Part shown: positions 1-8,607 of the stretch, one piece after another
Layout: the number at the start of each line of letters is the position of its first letter
How positions within the stretch are numbered: the stretch's first letter is position 1
From: Thermanaerothrix solaris
Lineage (GTDB): Bacteria; Chloroflexota; Anaerolineae; Anaerolineales; Anaerolineaceae
NCBI RefSeq assembly: GCF_032334255.1
Contig: NZ_JAUHMF010000002.1
Coordinates: 992,001-1,056,000, forward strand
Direction: 5' to 3'
DNA length: 64,000 nucleotides
The notes under the pieces: model-generated
Databases searched by the model: none
Seen by the model: the letters and a program-made list of their open reading frames with translations, nothing else
What the model was told of the DNA's origin: nothing
Made by a program: the position numbers and the translations under genes

Positions 1-1
1 T

Positions 2-211
2 CATGGCATCACCCTATCGTACGAAGACCTTGGAGGCCTAGTCTATGGCTGGGCCATCCAACGCTCTGAAGCGGCTCGCCTCTTGAGTCCTGTGGCAAGC
101 CGGTTACGACGTAAACTCGACCGGGTTGGAGGAAGTCATTGGCTACGCAATCAACGGCAGTTGGGCTACTGCCTTCGGATTGTTGCCACCCCCGGCCCGT
201 TGATTGAGTAA
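2..211 (+). CDS. C-terminal fragment of an OmpR/PhoB-type winged-helix regulator
   Basis: Frame 2 is open from the left edge to a TAA at 209-211, giving about 69 residues of a protein that begins outside the window. The segment has the layout of the second half of a winged-helix transcriptional-regulator domain: a helix with LSYEDLGGLVYG, then LRRKLDRVGGSHWL (the recognition-helix and wing region of this family) and a terminal QLGYCLRIV that resembles the usual GYRL wing ending. It is convergent with the permease gene to its right, with 8 bases between the stops. It may be a response regulator, which would be meaningful next to the sensory operon, but the receiver part is not visible. Family call is by eye. 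Confidence 0.6.
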   Translation, partial: HGITLSYEDLGGLVYGWAIQRSEAARLLSPVASRLRRKLDRVGGSHWLRNQRQLGYCLRIVATPGPLIE

Positions 212-219
212 TCTAAGGT

Positions 220-1164
220 TTAACGTTGCCAGGGAAGATCAATTTCCGGCAATTGGGGTGGATTCAACCATCGCAACCAGCCACCGCTGGTGCGTCGCTC
301 CGGCGTGGACGGGTCGAGTGCGACTAGGGTCATGCTTCCGGCGATTAATAATGCCCCTATCCACTGCGCAGGGCTGAGGCGTTCGTTCAACCAAACTTGT
401 GCCAATAGAACCGTAACCAGAAGTTCACTTATTCCTAGAAGGGCGGTCTGAAGCCCGCCCAGGTTTTTAACGCCGAGGAATAGGGTGAGACGGGAAAGAA
501 AGGTGATACCGGCCATTCCGAGTACCGGCCACCACGCCAGGGTAAAGGGGGGAAGCGTTGGATGAGCAACACCAAAGGCAATACCTACGGTAACCGCCAT
601 AGCCATAAGGGTGTAGAACGTCACGGTTGGCGCCGGGGCTTCGTATAAGATGCGCTGATTGATAATGAGGTGAAAGGCATAGAAGAGTGCCGATAGCAAC
701 ATCATCAGGGCTCCTACCAGATCAACTGGGGTGTGACCCGTGCGGATTAAGAGATATATACCGGGCAACGCCAGAATGAGGCGCAGTAGGGTAATCGGGC
801 CGATTTTCTGGCGGTCTAGCCAAAGCCATAAGGCCACAAAAAGGGGGTAGAACGAGTAAATCAGATGTCCTACGCTGGCGTCCAGACGGACTAGGGCCGT
901 ATAGTAAAAGATGGAGCCAATGCCGTTGATCACTCCGGCGATCAGGCAACCTATCAGTCCTACCGGATAGATATAGAAGAAATGGCGCTGAAAACTCATG
1001 GCTCCAAACATCAGAAGGGCGGCAATAGTGCTCCGCAGGGCGACCACCGCTAGAGGTGAGAAGCCGGCCCCAAAGGCTTGCTTGCCAAGGATGGGCATGG
1101 TGCCCATGAACAGCGCTGACGCCAGCGCTGCGATCACCCCCTGGGAACGCCGATTTGCCCACAT
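220..1164 (-). CDS. EamA/DMT-family permease
   Basis: About 314 residues with roughly ten hydrophobic segments arranged as two similar halves, the pattern of the drug/metabolite transporter (EamA, RhaT-like) superfamily. The N-terminal half has the typical ALFMGTMPILGKQAF opening and the second half ends with QWIGALLIAGSMTLVAL. Substrate cannot be told from sequence. A TTG at 1170 would add two residues, but GAGG ends right against it, whereas the ATG at 1164 has GAGG at a 6-base spacing, so I use the ATG. It sits 22 bases after the threonine synthase-REC gene and is probably the last gene of the long minus-strand operon. An amino-acid exporter role would fit that neighbour but is only inference. 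Confidence 0.8.
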   Translation of the reverse strand: MWANRRSQGVIAALASALFMGTMPILGKQAFGAGFSPLAVVALRSTIAALLMFGAMSFQRHFFYIYPVGLIGCLIAGVINGIGSIFYYTALVRLDASVGHLIYSFYPLFVALWLWLDRQKIGPITLLRLILALPGIYLLIRTGHTPVDLVGALMMLLSALFYAFHLIINQRILYEAPAPTVTFYTLMAMAVTVGIAFGVAHPTLPPFTLAWWPVLGMAGITFLSRLTLFLGVKNLGGLQTALLGISELLVTVLLAQVWLNERLSPAQWIGALLIAGSMTLVALDPSTPERRTSGGWLRWLNPPQLPEIDLPWQR

Positions 1165-1186
1165 ATCCAACCTCGTTGAGGTGCCA

Positions 1187-2875
1187 TCACTTCAGTAATG
1201 CGCGAACTTCATCCAATAGATCATCGCTCATAAAATCTCCTTTCTGCATCAGGGATTGGATGTGTCCGCGCAGGCGATCTTTCTCAGCCGGGGTTAATTC
1301 CTTGGCAGTCACGACGATAATTGGAATTTCCGCTGTTTCGGGCTGGGCTTGTAAGGCTTCGATGACGCCAAAACCATCAATCTCTGGCATCATCAAATCT
1401 AAAATGATGAGATCAGGGCGTTCGCGTTGGGCCAGTTCAATGGCTTCGCGGCCACTGGCGGCTTCGTAGAGAGTGTACTCACCTTGAGATTGGAGAATGC
1501 GGCGGATCAGGCGCCGTGCTTCGGGATGGTCATCTACGATAGCGATGCGTGGGAAGCGATCAATGGTGATCTTGCTCAAGGCTGCCAACAATCCTTCTTC
1601 GGCGCCGGCATGGATGGCCTCAGAAACCACGACGTTGCGCGACCAACCTTCGCCGAGGATTGCCCGCTCAACCGGTAACGTGTGCCCCGAAATATTCATG
1701 ACGACTACCTCGTGGGGCTTGATTTGCCCACTGCGCACTAATTTGATCAATCCAGCGCACGCCACCGCTGCTGCTGGCTCCACAGACATTCCTTCCATTT
1801 TGGCCAGGAAGTGGATTGCTCGATAGGCTTCCTCGTCGCTAACGCTTTCAAACGCCCCACCTGATCCTTCCAACATCCAATTGCGTAACAGGGTATAGGT
1901 TCGCCCTGGATCGCCGGTCGCCAGCGTGGCGATGTTGGTGCGAGGGGATTGGACCGGAATGGCCGTATCACGTCCTTGCTTCCAAGCATTCACCATTGGG
2001 GCGCAACCCTCTACCTGGATGACCCCAATTTTGGGGATTTTATCAATCCAGCCCATCTCATACATTTCGCGGAAGCCCTTCAGCACACCCAAGGGGCCCA
2101 TACCGCCGCTAACTGCTTGGATATACCAGTCCGGTGCTTGCCAACGCGGCTGTCCACCTTCCATAGTCTCGGCGGATTCGTTAAGTACCTCCCCCAGTTG
2201 TTCGGCAATTTCGTAAGCGATGGTTTTCATGGACTCAATATTGGCAATGCTTCGCGCCCCAGCGTCAAGGTAGATTCCGCGTTGCCGGGCAAATTCGGCA
2301 GCAACCTGCTTGGCTTGATCATAGGATCCGGTGACTTTGATAACCTGGGTTCCGTAAAGCGCCACCTCTCGCATTTTTGCCGCAGGGACGAGGCTGGTGA
2401 GAAAAGCCCAGAGTTTGATCCCGGCACGTGCTGCATACGCCGAATAGGCGATAGCGACGTTCCCAGTCGAAGCCAAGACAACTTCACGCACTCCCACGGT
2501 CTTGAGGGCAGAGATGCTGAGCGCCGCCTGACGATCCTTAAACGAGGAAGTGGGCCCCTGGCGTTCGTCCTTCATGAAGAGGTTGGCTAACCCCAACATC
2601 ATGCCCAGGTTAAGCGCGCGAATGAGTGGCGTGCCCCCTTCGGAAAGACGTAATTCGGGGGCTGGTTGCATTACCGGCAATAATTCGCGGTAGCGCCAGA
2701 GGTCGAAGGGGCGTTCCTTTAGCCGGGATGGTAGAGCATGAGAGAGATGGGCGTAGTCATAAACAGCTTTGAGCCATGTACCTCCACAATGAGAGCACGT
2801 TGTTACAAGAGGGTGATAGGGCGTCCGAAAACCACAATCAAGGCACTCAATCTGGCAGTGTTCGTTGAGCATCAT
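1187..2875 (-). CDS. Threonine-synthase-like PLP enzyme fused to a receiver (REC) domain
   Basis: 562 residues. Residues about 8-33 form a zinc-ribbon-like pair of CxxC motifs (CLDCG, CSHCGG). Residues about 75-415 are a fold-type II PLP enzyme of the threonine synthase class: SSFKDR with the likely PLP lysine K113, and ASTGN at 135-139. From about residue 444 a complete receiver domain follows: acidic pair DD at 448-449, phosphoacceptor D493 in LIILDLMMP, and T of IIVVT. The lysine normally in a KP pair is instead in LMQKGDF, as in the second REC of the neighbouring kinase. The enzyme would convert O-phosphohomoserine to threonine. The REC fusion suggests phosphorylation control or a moonlighting signalling role. 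Threonine synthase is normally 350-430 residues, so the tail is an addition. It lies 6 bases after the hybrid kinase gene, with GAGG before tandem ATGs. Confidence 0.85.
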   Translation of the reverse strand: MMLNEHCQIECLDCGFRTPYHPLVTTCSHCGGTWLKAVYDYAHLSHALPSRLKERPFDLWRYRELLPVMQPAPELRLSEGGTPLIRALNLGMMLGLANLFMKDERQGPTSSFKDRQAALSISALKTVGVREVVLASTGNVAIAYSAYAARAGIKLWAFLTSLVPAAKMREVALYGTQVIKVTGSYDQAKQVAAEFARQRGIYLDAGARSIANIESMKTIAYEIAEQLGEVLNESAETMEGGQPRWQAPDWYIQAVSGGMGPLGVLKGFREMYEMGWIDKIPKIGVIQVEGCAPMVNAWKQGRDTAIPVQSPRTNIATLATGDPGRTYTLLRNWMLEGSGGAFESVSDEEAYRAIHFLAKMEGMSVEPAAAVACAGLIKLVRSGQIKPHEVVVMNISGHTLPVERAILGEGWSRNVVVSEAIHAGAEEGLLAALSKITIDRFPRIAIVDDHPEARRLIRRILQSQGEYTLYEAASGREAIELAQRERPDLIILDLMMPEIDGFGVIEALQAQPETAEIPIIVVTAKELTPAEKDRLRGHIQSLMQKGDFMSDDLLDEVRALLK

Positions 2876-2881
2876 GTTTCC

Positions 2882-5800
2882 TCAATGCGATGGTGAATTG
2901 CCTTTGGACCACTTTTCAAGGGCGGATTCTAGCAGGGCGAACAAGTCTTTCTCATGGAACTGGCTCTTATGGAGCATACGCTTGCTGAACTCAGCCAGTT
3001 GCTCACGCTGCTCTGGGGTCAGATCACCCCCGGTAATAATGATGACGGGAATACGGCTCCAAGTGGGGTGAGTGCGCAGTGCTTCCAGAACTTGGAAACC
3101 GTCCGTTCCAGGCATGAATAGATCTAAGAGAATAACGTCAGGCGAAGATTGGGCCAAGTACTCTAAAGCCGCTTGCCCATCGCGGGCTACCTGGATCTGG
3201 AAGCGGCCATCGGTATCTAAGATTTTCTGAAGCAGGCGAACATCTTCAGCCGAGTCATCTACGATTAGGATCTTGGGTTCACTACCCCCATTCTTCAGGC
3301 GGTAAAGGGCATGGATTAAATCCTCCGGCAGGAAAGGTTTCACCAGGTAGTCAGCTGCACCTAGGCTAAAGCCCTTTTCCTCTTCTTCCAGGATGCTACA
3401 AATGATCACCGGAATATCTCTCGTTTCGGAATCATTCTTGAGGTCAAAGAGCACTTGCCAGCCATCCTTGTCGGGCATCATAAGATCAAGGGTGATGGCA
3501 AAAGGTTTCAGGCGTTTGGCAGTAGCGACGGCCTGGTGCGGATCGTGAAGCGGCACAATGCGATAGCCGTTGTTCTCCAAGTAGCGCTGGTAGAGTTGGG
3601 TAACTTGGTGATCATCATCAATGGCCAAGATGACCGGGGCGCCATCTGGTAAGGCGGACATTGGCTCGCCACTTTGAACCGTCGTCGGCGTCGGAACGGG
3701 CAGGGTGAAGAAGAAGGTGCTCCCCTTACCCACTTCGCTCCATAATAGCCCAATCCGTCCTCCATGCATTTCTACAAATGAGCGGCAAATGGAAAGCCCC
3801 AACCCCGTGCCACCAGTGCGGCGTGTAGGTGAGTCATCTACCTGGGAGAAGGGCTGGAATAGTTTGTGACGATCTTCTTCTGCCACTCCGATGCCCGTGT
3901 CGGTAACGGTGATCATGACCTCGGGGGTGCCCTTAGGGCTTTCGACAACCTTTGCTTCTACCGTAATCGAACCCTCTTCAGTAAACTTGGCTGCGTTCGA
4001 GAGAAAATTGAGCAAGACCTGGCGAATGCGGGTGGCATCGGCGATGACGGTGGGCAAATCCGGGGGGATGTGGTGATAAAGGACGATGGGTTTGTCCTTG
4101 ACCAAACCCACAGCGGTAGACATCACGCTATTGATCAAGTCCACCAGATTCACTTCGCTAAACTGCAATTCCATCTTCCCGGCTTCGATCTTGGAAAGAT
4201 CAAGGATGTCGTTGATTAGCCCTAACAGATGTTGACCGGAGTTATAGATTGAAGTCAGATCTTGGCGTTGCAATTCGGTGATAGGGCCATCAATTCCCTT
4301 AAGGATGACTTTGGAGAAACCGATGATGGAATTCAGCGGGGTACGTAATTCATGGCTCATGTTAGCAAGGAATTGACTCTTAAGCCGGTCGGCGCGGCGC
4401 ATCTCTTCCACCGCTTGCTGGGCTAGTTCATAGGCGCGCGCATTCTCAATCGCGACAGCGATTTGATCGGCCAAAATTTGGAGTACGTGCAAATCTTCGG
4501 AAGAAAAGGCGTTCTCATTGCGGGCGTGGATATCCAGTACCCCCATGACGTTGTCGCCAGTCTTGAGCGGCAGGATGACCTCGGAACGGGTGTGGGGAAG
4601 GTAAGGGTTGGGCTGATAGAAGGGATCTTCTAAAACCCGATTGAGCACAAGAGGCTCACCCACAGTTGCCACGCGCCCAATCAGCGTGCGCGAGCCCCTG
4701 GCATAACGGAGCGGGTTGTCCAGCAGATCATCGCGTCCTGCACCGGCCGCCTCGCGTAGAACCAGATGGCTATTCTCCTCGTTGCTCAGGTAGATACCTA
4801 CATGGTAGTAATTGAAGCGCTGGGCCACCAGTTGTACCATACGTCCGAGCAGGGTGTTGAGATCCAGGGTGCTAAGGGTGTCGCGGGCAATCTGTGCCGC
4901 CGTTTCGAGTTGCAAAGCGCGGCGCTGGGCTTCGCGCAAGAGGTTGAAGCGTTCAATCGCGACAGTGATGCCGTTACCTGCTGCCTGCAGGATTTGGAGA
5001 TCCTCACTTGAAAGAGTCATTGGACGGGAGGCGGAGACCGTCAGTAAACCGAGCAAGCGCTCACCACTGGATAAGGGCACAATACAGCCCGAGATAAACC
5101 CCAGAGATTGCAAGGTGTTGCGCGAGGTTGAGTCTAATCCACTTTGCTCAAGATGAGTGAGAATCCAGGGTTCAGAGCGCAATTGCGTCAAGGCTGGGAG
5201 GGCTTGTACCGATAACACCATCCCCTGTCGCTGTAAAGCAGTATCCTTGGAGCAAAAGCCGGCCACCTCGAGGGTAGTGGCTTCACCTTCGGGGGTGCGG
5301 TTGATCAGAATGATGGCCAGGTTTTCCGCGCTTGCGGGCAGGGCATGCTGGAAGAGTAAATCGGCCAACTCTTGAATCTCACGCGCCTGGGCAATGCCAT
5401 TGCTGATGGTGTAGAGCAATTCGGTATGCGCCAGGGCTTTCTGCGTTTGTTCGAAGAGGCGCAGGTTTTCCACCTCAGTCGCCATTTGGCCAGCCAGGGG
5501 CGGGTAGGTGCGCAATTCACGCCCACTGAAGTGGTGGGGTTCATCGCACAGTAACAAAAGTGCTCCCAATTGTTCTCGCGAAGCCCATAAGGGTAAGGCG
5601 GCCAGTGCCCGTATTGAAAGATCCAGCAGTTGTTGGCGTATAGCGGGATCAGTAATTTGTTCGAGAATATCCTCGTAAAATTGGGGTGTTCGGGTACGGA
5701 TCAGATGGTAATAAGGGTGCTCGGGCCCATAGACCGTATCCAGAGGCGGCGGTGGGGTACCGCGGCCACTATGCCAATTGGCTACCACACGCAGGAATTC

Positions 5801-7840
5801 TTTCCCCAATGAAGTATCTCTTTCTTTGAGAAGCAGCACAGCACGGTTGATGGCCGGAATGCGCATCCCCTGAGGAATAACGGCCACCATTTCCTGTAAA
5901 GTGGCGGCAGTGGACATGCGTGTGCTAAGATGGTACAGGTTCTCGGTTTCATCGAGCGAGGCTTGTAATTGCTCGAGCAGATCCTGGCGTACCAGGGTAT
6001 TGGCAACAGCATCCGCGGCAAGGCGCAGGATATTGATCTCGTCGTTTTGCCAATACCGTGGCGTAGCCTGTTCAAAGGCTAAGAAGCCGGGTACCGCTGC
6101 TTTACCGGGTACAGCCAAGAGTAAAATGGATGCTGTATTCAAATTGCGCAGAAAATTCTGCTCGAAGGGTTCCAGATCTTCCAAGGTTGCTGCAAACCAA
6201 CCGCGATCACGCAATGGCCGTCCCCACGAAGGGAAAAGCGCAACCGGCATGTGCTGGAGTTTATTGCGCTCCAGTTGAAATTCCGTTTCTTGCTTAGACC
6301 AATCCGCAACGGCAGACCAGTAAAGCCCTTGCTCGTCTTCTTTTACCGTAGCATAGAAAACGTGATCACATTGTGCCGCTTCACCCAATAGGCCCAGCAC
6401 ATCGCGTAGGACTTTGAGACCCGATTCACTCAATAGTGCAACTGCCCGAGCAACGCCAGCCTGATAGCGCTCGCGGGTTTCAATCGCCCGCAAACCGGCC
6501 ATGACTTCTTGGAATAGATTTGCGTTCTGAAGGGAGATGCTCAATTGCGTCACCAGGGTGGAGAGCAATTCATATTGCACCCGGGTATAGGCCTTATCCG
6601 AAGCAAACGATTGAACGACCAATGCCCCCAGTACCCGTTCACCCGTGCTCATGGGTAGGGCGATTAAGGCTTTGGGGTGAGGTTCGGGGAGCAGAAGACC
6701 TAATGATTGGATTTCTTGTTCTAGATCGCGGCTGAGCCAAAGAGGGCGCCGTTCCAGGATGACGTGACCGATTACATCCTTACGACTGAGCGGGCATGCT
6801 GGCCATTCCTGGAATTTGCCATCTTGGATCACAAGCGGGAAGCGGACCAAATTGCTCTTCTCATCGTAAAGTGCCAAAATGAGATTCGTGCTATCGGCAA
6901 TTTGGCCCACCGCATGTGGGACGAGATCCAGAATTTCATCGGCTTCAGTCAGGCGGGAAATCTGTTGCCCAATTTCGTTGAGCAAGGCTAACTGCTGATT
7001 GCGGCGCAGAAGTTCTTGTTCGGCGCGTGTACGCTCGGCCAGTTCTTGTTGCACCGCAGCGTAGAGTTGGGCGTTTTCAATTGCCAGGCTGAGTTGCCGC
7101 AGTACTTCTTCAACCAGGAGGATCTCATCCTCGGTCCAAATTCGATCTGGTACCTCGTCTATTACTTCTAATAAGCCCTCACCGAATCCGGGAAGTGTAA
7201 GCGGCGCGGTTAGGCGAGCCGGTTGAACGTGGGGACGTTGTTTGAGCGGGGTTTTGACCTCTGAAGCCCTTTGCCCTAGGGATGAGGTGGTAGGGAGAGC
7301 GGTTTTGGCTGCGCGAGCCACGGGCTGGGTTGGTATTTCCAGATGGTTTGGTCGGTGGGAAGGCGAGGATGGACTATAGGGAGATAGGGGCTGATTGAGG
7401 GATGAGGTAGAAGAGATCGGGGCGCTGTTTAGTACCTGGATATAGCCACGCCAATGTGGGTCGGGTTGACTGGTTGCACCTAAACGGTGAGCAGTTAACC
7501 GTAATATGAGCGCTTGGTTTTTCTGTCCGGGGTATGTAAATTCTTCCTCGAAAGATGGGGTGTCGGAAGCCAGCCAGGCCTGGATGCGGCCGGATAACTC
7601 CACGGGGAGAAAAAATTTAAATACGTTGTTTCCGATGACCTGTCCCGGGGTTAGACCCAGCCAATGGGTTATCTCCGGACTGCATGCCACGCAAGTTCCG
7701 TCCATCTGGCAGGTAAATCCCCACCCCTGCGCAATGCCTTCATCCGACACCGATTGATCGGGAATGTTTCCTGTATCCTGAGGGGAATTAAGTTGTTGGA
7801 AGAGGGTATCAAGCCGGCTGTGCAAGGGTTTCTTGGACAT
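2882..7840 (-). CDS. Giant PAS/multi-GAF hybrid histidine kinase with two REC domains
   Basis: 1652 residues with no obvious membrane segment, so probably cytoplasmic. Order read by eye: PAS about 35-140; a Pro/Ser/Thr-rich linker; a partial GAF end near 215-260; about five GAF domains between 270 and 1140 (the last is the subtype with HTRSEVILPL); HisKA about 1155-1225 with the phospho-acceptor histidine in MSHELRTPLNSI; HATPase_c with N box NFLSNAAKF, DTGIG and GGTGLGLSI; then REC1 (LAIDDD, LDLMMP, VKPF) and REC2 (IVDDS, LLDLFMP). REC2 lacks the usual KP and shares an LTPEQREQL region and a KxxF ending with the REC tail of the threonine-synthase fusion. The start overlaps the parA end by 32 bases, which suggests translational coupling. 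It is the only kinase in the operon and so the likely phosphodonor for the separate RECs. Confidence 0.93.
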   Translation of the reverse strand: MSKKPLHSRLDTLFQQLNSPQDTGNIPDQSVSDEGIAQGWGFTCQMDGTCVACSPEITHWLGLTPGQVIGNNVFKFFLPVELSGRIQAWLASDTPSFEEEFTYPGQKNQALILRLTAHRLGATSQPDPHWRGYIQVLNSAPISSTSSLNQPLSPYSPSSPSHRPNHLEIPTQPVARAAKTALPTTSSLGQRASEVKTPLKQRPHVQPARLTAPLTLPGFGEGLLEVIDEVPDRIWTEDEILLVEEVLRQLSLAIENAQLYAAVQQELAERTRAEQELLRRNQQLALLNEIGQQISRLTEADEILDLVPHAVGQIADSTNLILALYDEKSNLVRFPLVIQDGKFQEWPACPLSRKDVIGHVILERRPLWLSRDLEQEIQSLGLLLPEPHPKALIALPMSTGERVLGALVVQSFASDKAYTRVQYELLSTLVTQLSISLQNANLFQEVMAGLRAIETRERYQAGVARAVALLSESGLKVLRDVLGLLGEAAQCDHVFYATVKEDEQGLYWSAVADWSKQETEFQLERNKLQHMPVALFPSWGRPLRDRGWFAATLEDLEPFEQNFLRNLNTASILLLAVPGKAAVPGFLAFEQATPRYWQNDEINILRLAADAVANTLVRQDLLEQLQASLDETENLYHLSTRMSTAATLQEMVAVIPQGMRIPAINRAVLLLKERDTSLGKEFLRVVANWHSGRGTPPPPLDTVYGPEHPYYHLIRTRTPQFYEDILEQITDPAIRQQLLDLSIRALAALPLWASREQLGALLLLCDEPHHFSGRELRTYPPLAGQMATEVENLRLFEQTQKALAHTELLYTISNGIAQAREIQELADLLFQHALPASAENLAIILINRTPEGEATTLEVAGFCSKDTALQRQGMVLSVQALPALTQLRSEPWILTHLEQSGLDSTSRNTLQSLGFISGCIVPLSSGERLLGLLTVSASRPMTLSSEDLQILQAAGNGITVAIERFNLLREAQRRALQLETAAQIARDTLSTLDLNTLLGRMVQLVAQRFNYYHVGIYLSNEENSHLVLREAAGAGRDDLLDNPLRYARGSRTLIGRVATVGEPLVLNRVLEDPFYQPNPYLPHTRSEVILPLKTGDNVMGVLDIHARNENAFSSEDLHVLQILADQIAVAIENARAYELAQQAVEEMRRADRLKSQFLANMSHELRTPLNSIIGFSKVILKGIDGPITELQRQDLTSIYNSGQHLLGLINDILDLSKIEAGKMELQFSEVNLVDLINSVMSTAVGLVKDKPIVLYHHIPPDLPTVIADATRIRQVLLNFLSNAAKFTEEGSITVEAKVVESPKGTPEVMITVTDTGIGVAEEDRHKLFQPFSQVDDSPTRRTGGTGLGLSICRSFVEMHGGRIGLLWSEVGKGSTFFFTLPVPTPTTVQSGEPMSALPDGAPVILAIDDDHQVTQLYQRYLENNGYRIVPLHDPHQAVATAKRLKPFAITLDLMMPDKDGWQVLFDLKNDSETRDIPVIICSILEEEEKGFSLGAADYLVKPFLPEDLIHALYRLKNGGSEPKILIVDDSAEDVRLLQKILDTDGRFQIQVARDGQAALEYLAQSSPDVILLDLFMPGTDGFQVLEALRTHPTWSRIPVIIITGGDLTPEQREQLAEFSKRMLHKSQFHEKDLFALLESALEKWSKGNSPSH

Positions 7841-8591
7841 AGTGGATGATCTCCTGGGCTAGGGCACGATATTGAAGAGCGGCTCGACTTTTAGGCGCGT
7901 GATGGAGAACAGGAACGCCAGCAATGGCGCTTTCACGCAGTCGGGTGTCCGTGGGGATCACGGTTTCCAATAGCCCATCCGCAAAGTGTTCATGCAGGTA
8001 TTGATACAATGTGCGGTGGATGCGGTTGCGCTGGTCAAACATGGTGAGAAGCAAACGATAGGCGAGGGAAGGATTATGTTGTTCACGAATGCGACGAATC
8101 AATGCCAATATGTTTTTCAGTGCATAAATGGAAAAGAATTCTGCCTGGGTAGGAATTAGGGCAATCTCCGCTACAGCCAGGGCGTTGCTCATCATGGCGC
8201 CTAGAAAGGGAGGGCAATCGAGGATGACATACTCAAACTTAGCCCCGATAAACGGCAGTTTCTTCTGCAACAACGTTTCATAACCGGATTGGCGGGGGAG
8301 TAGCCGTTCGGCTAAGTTCAATCCCGAGTTACTACCCAATAGATGTAAACGCTCTATGCCAGTTGGTTTTAATATCTCTTCCGTTGAGAGGACGTTATCC
8401 AGAATAATATCCAGAATCGTGGCGTGGATTTGCTGTGGATCTGCCCCAACCGCAAGGGTAAGGTTAGCCTGGGCATCCATATCTATCAGAAGCACACGAT
8501 GCCCCATCTCGGCCAGCGCAGCACCGAGGTTTACCGCTGTTGTTGTTTTCGCCACACCACCTTTTTCATTGGTAACCGCTATACACTTCAT
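7809..8591 (-). CDS. ParA/Soj-family ATPase
   Basis: 260 residues with the deviant Walker A of the ParA/MinD class (KGGVAKTTTAVNLG near the N-terminus), Walker A' LLIDMDAQANLT and Walker B YVILDCPP. Length is typical for Soj/ParA without an N-terminal HTH. No parB-like gene or parS-like site is visible nearby, so a chromosome-segregation role is not supported by context. It sits inside a sensory operon, between a GAF receptor gene and the hybrid kinase, and resembles by context the ParA relatives that position chemosensory arrays (ParC/PpfA). The start ATG has GGGAGG at a 5-base spacing and lies 16 bases after the previous stop. The 3' end overlaps the kinase start. Confidence 0.92.
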   Translation of the reverse strand: MKCIAVTNEKGGVAKTTTAVNLGAALAEMGHRVLLIDMDAQANLTLAVGADPQQIHATILDIILDNVLSTEEILKPTGIERLHLLGSNSGLNLAERLLPRQSGYETLLQKKLPFIGAKFEYVILDCPPFLGAMMSNALAVAEIALIPTQAEFFSIYALKNILALIRRIREQHNPSLAYRLLLTMFDQRNRIHRTLYQYLHEHFADGLLETVIPTDTRLRESAIAGVPVLHHAPKSRAALQYRALAQEIIHYVQETLAQPA

Positions 8592-8607
8592 CTAGCCCTC
8601 CCACGCT

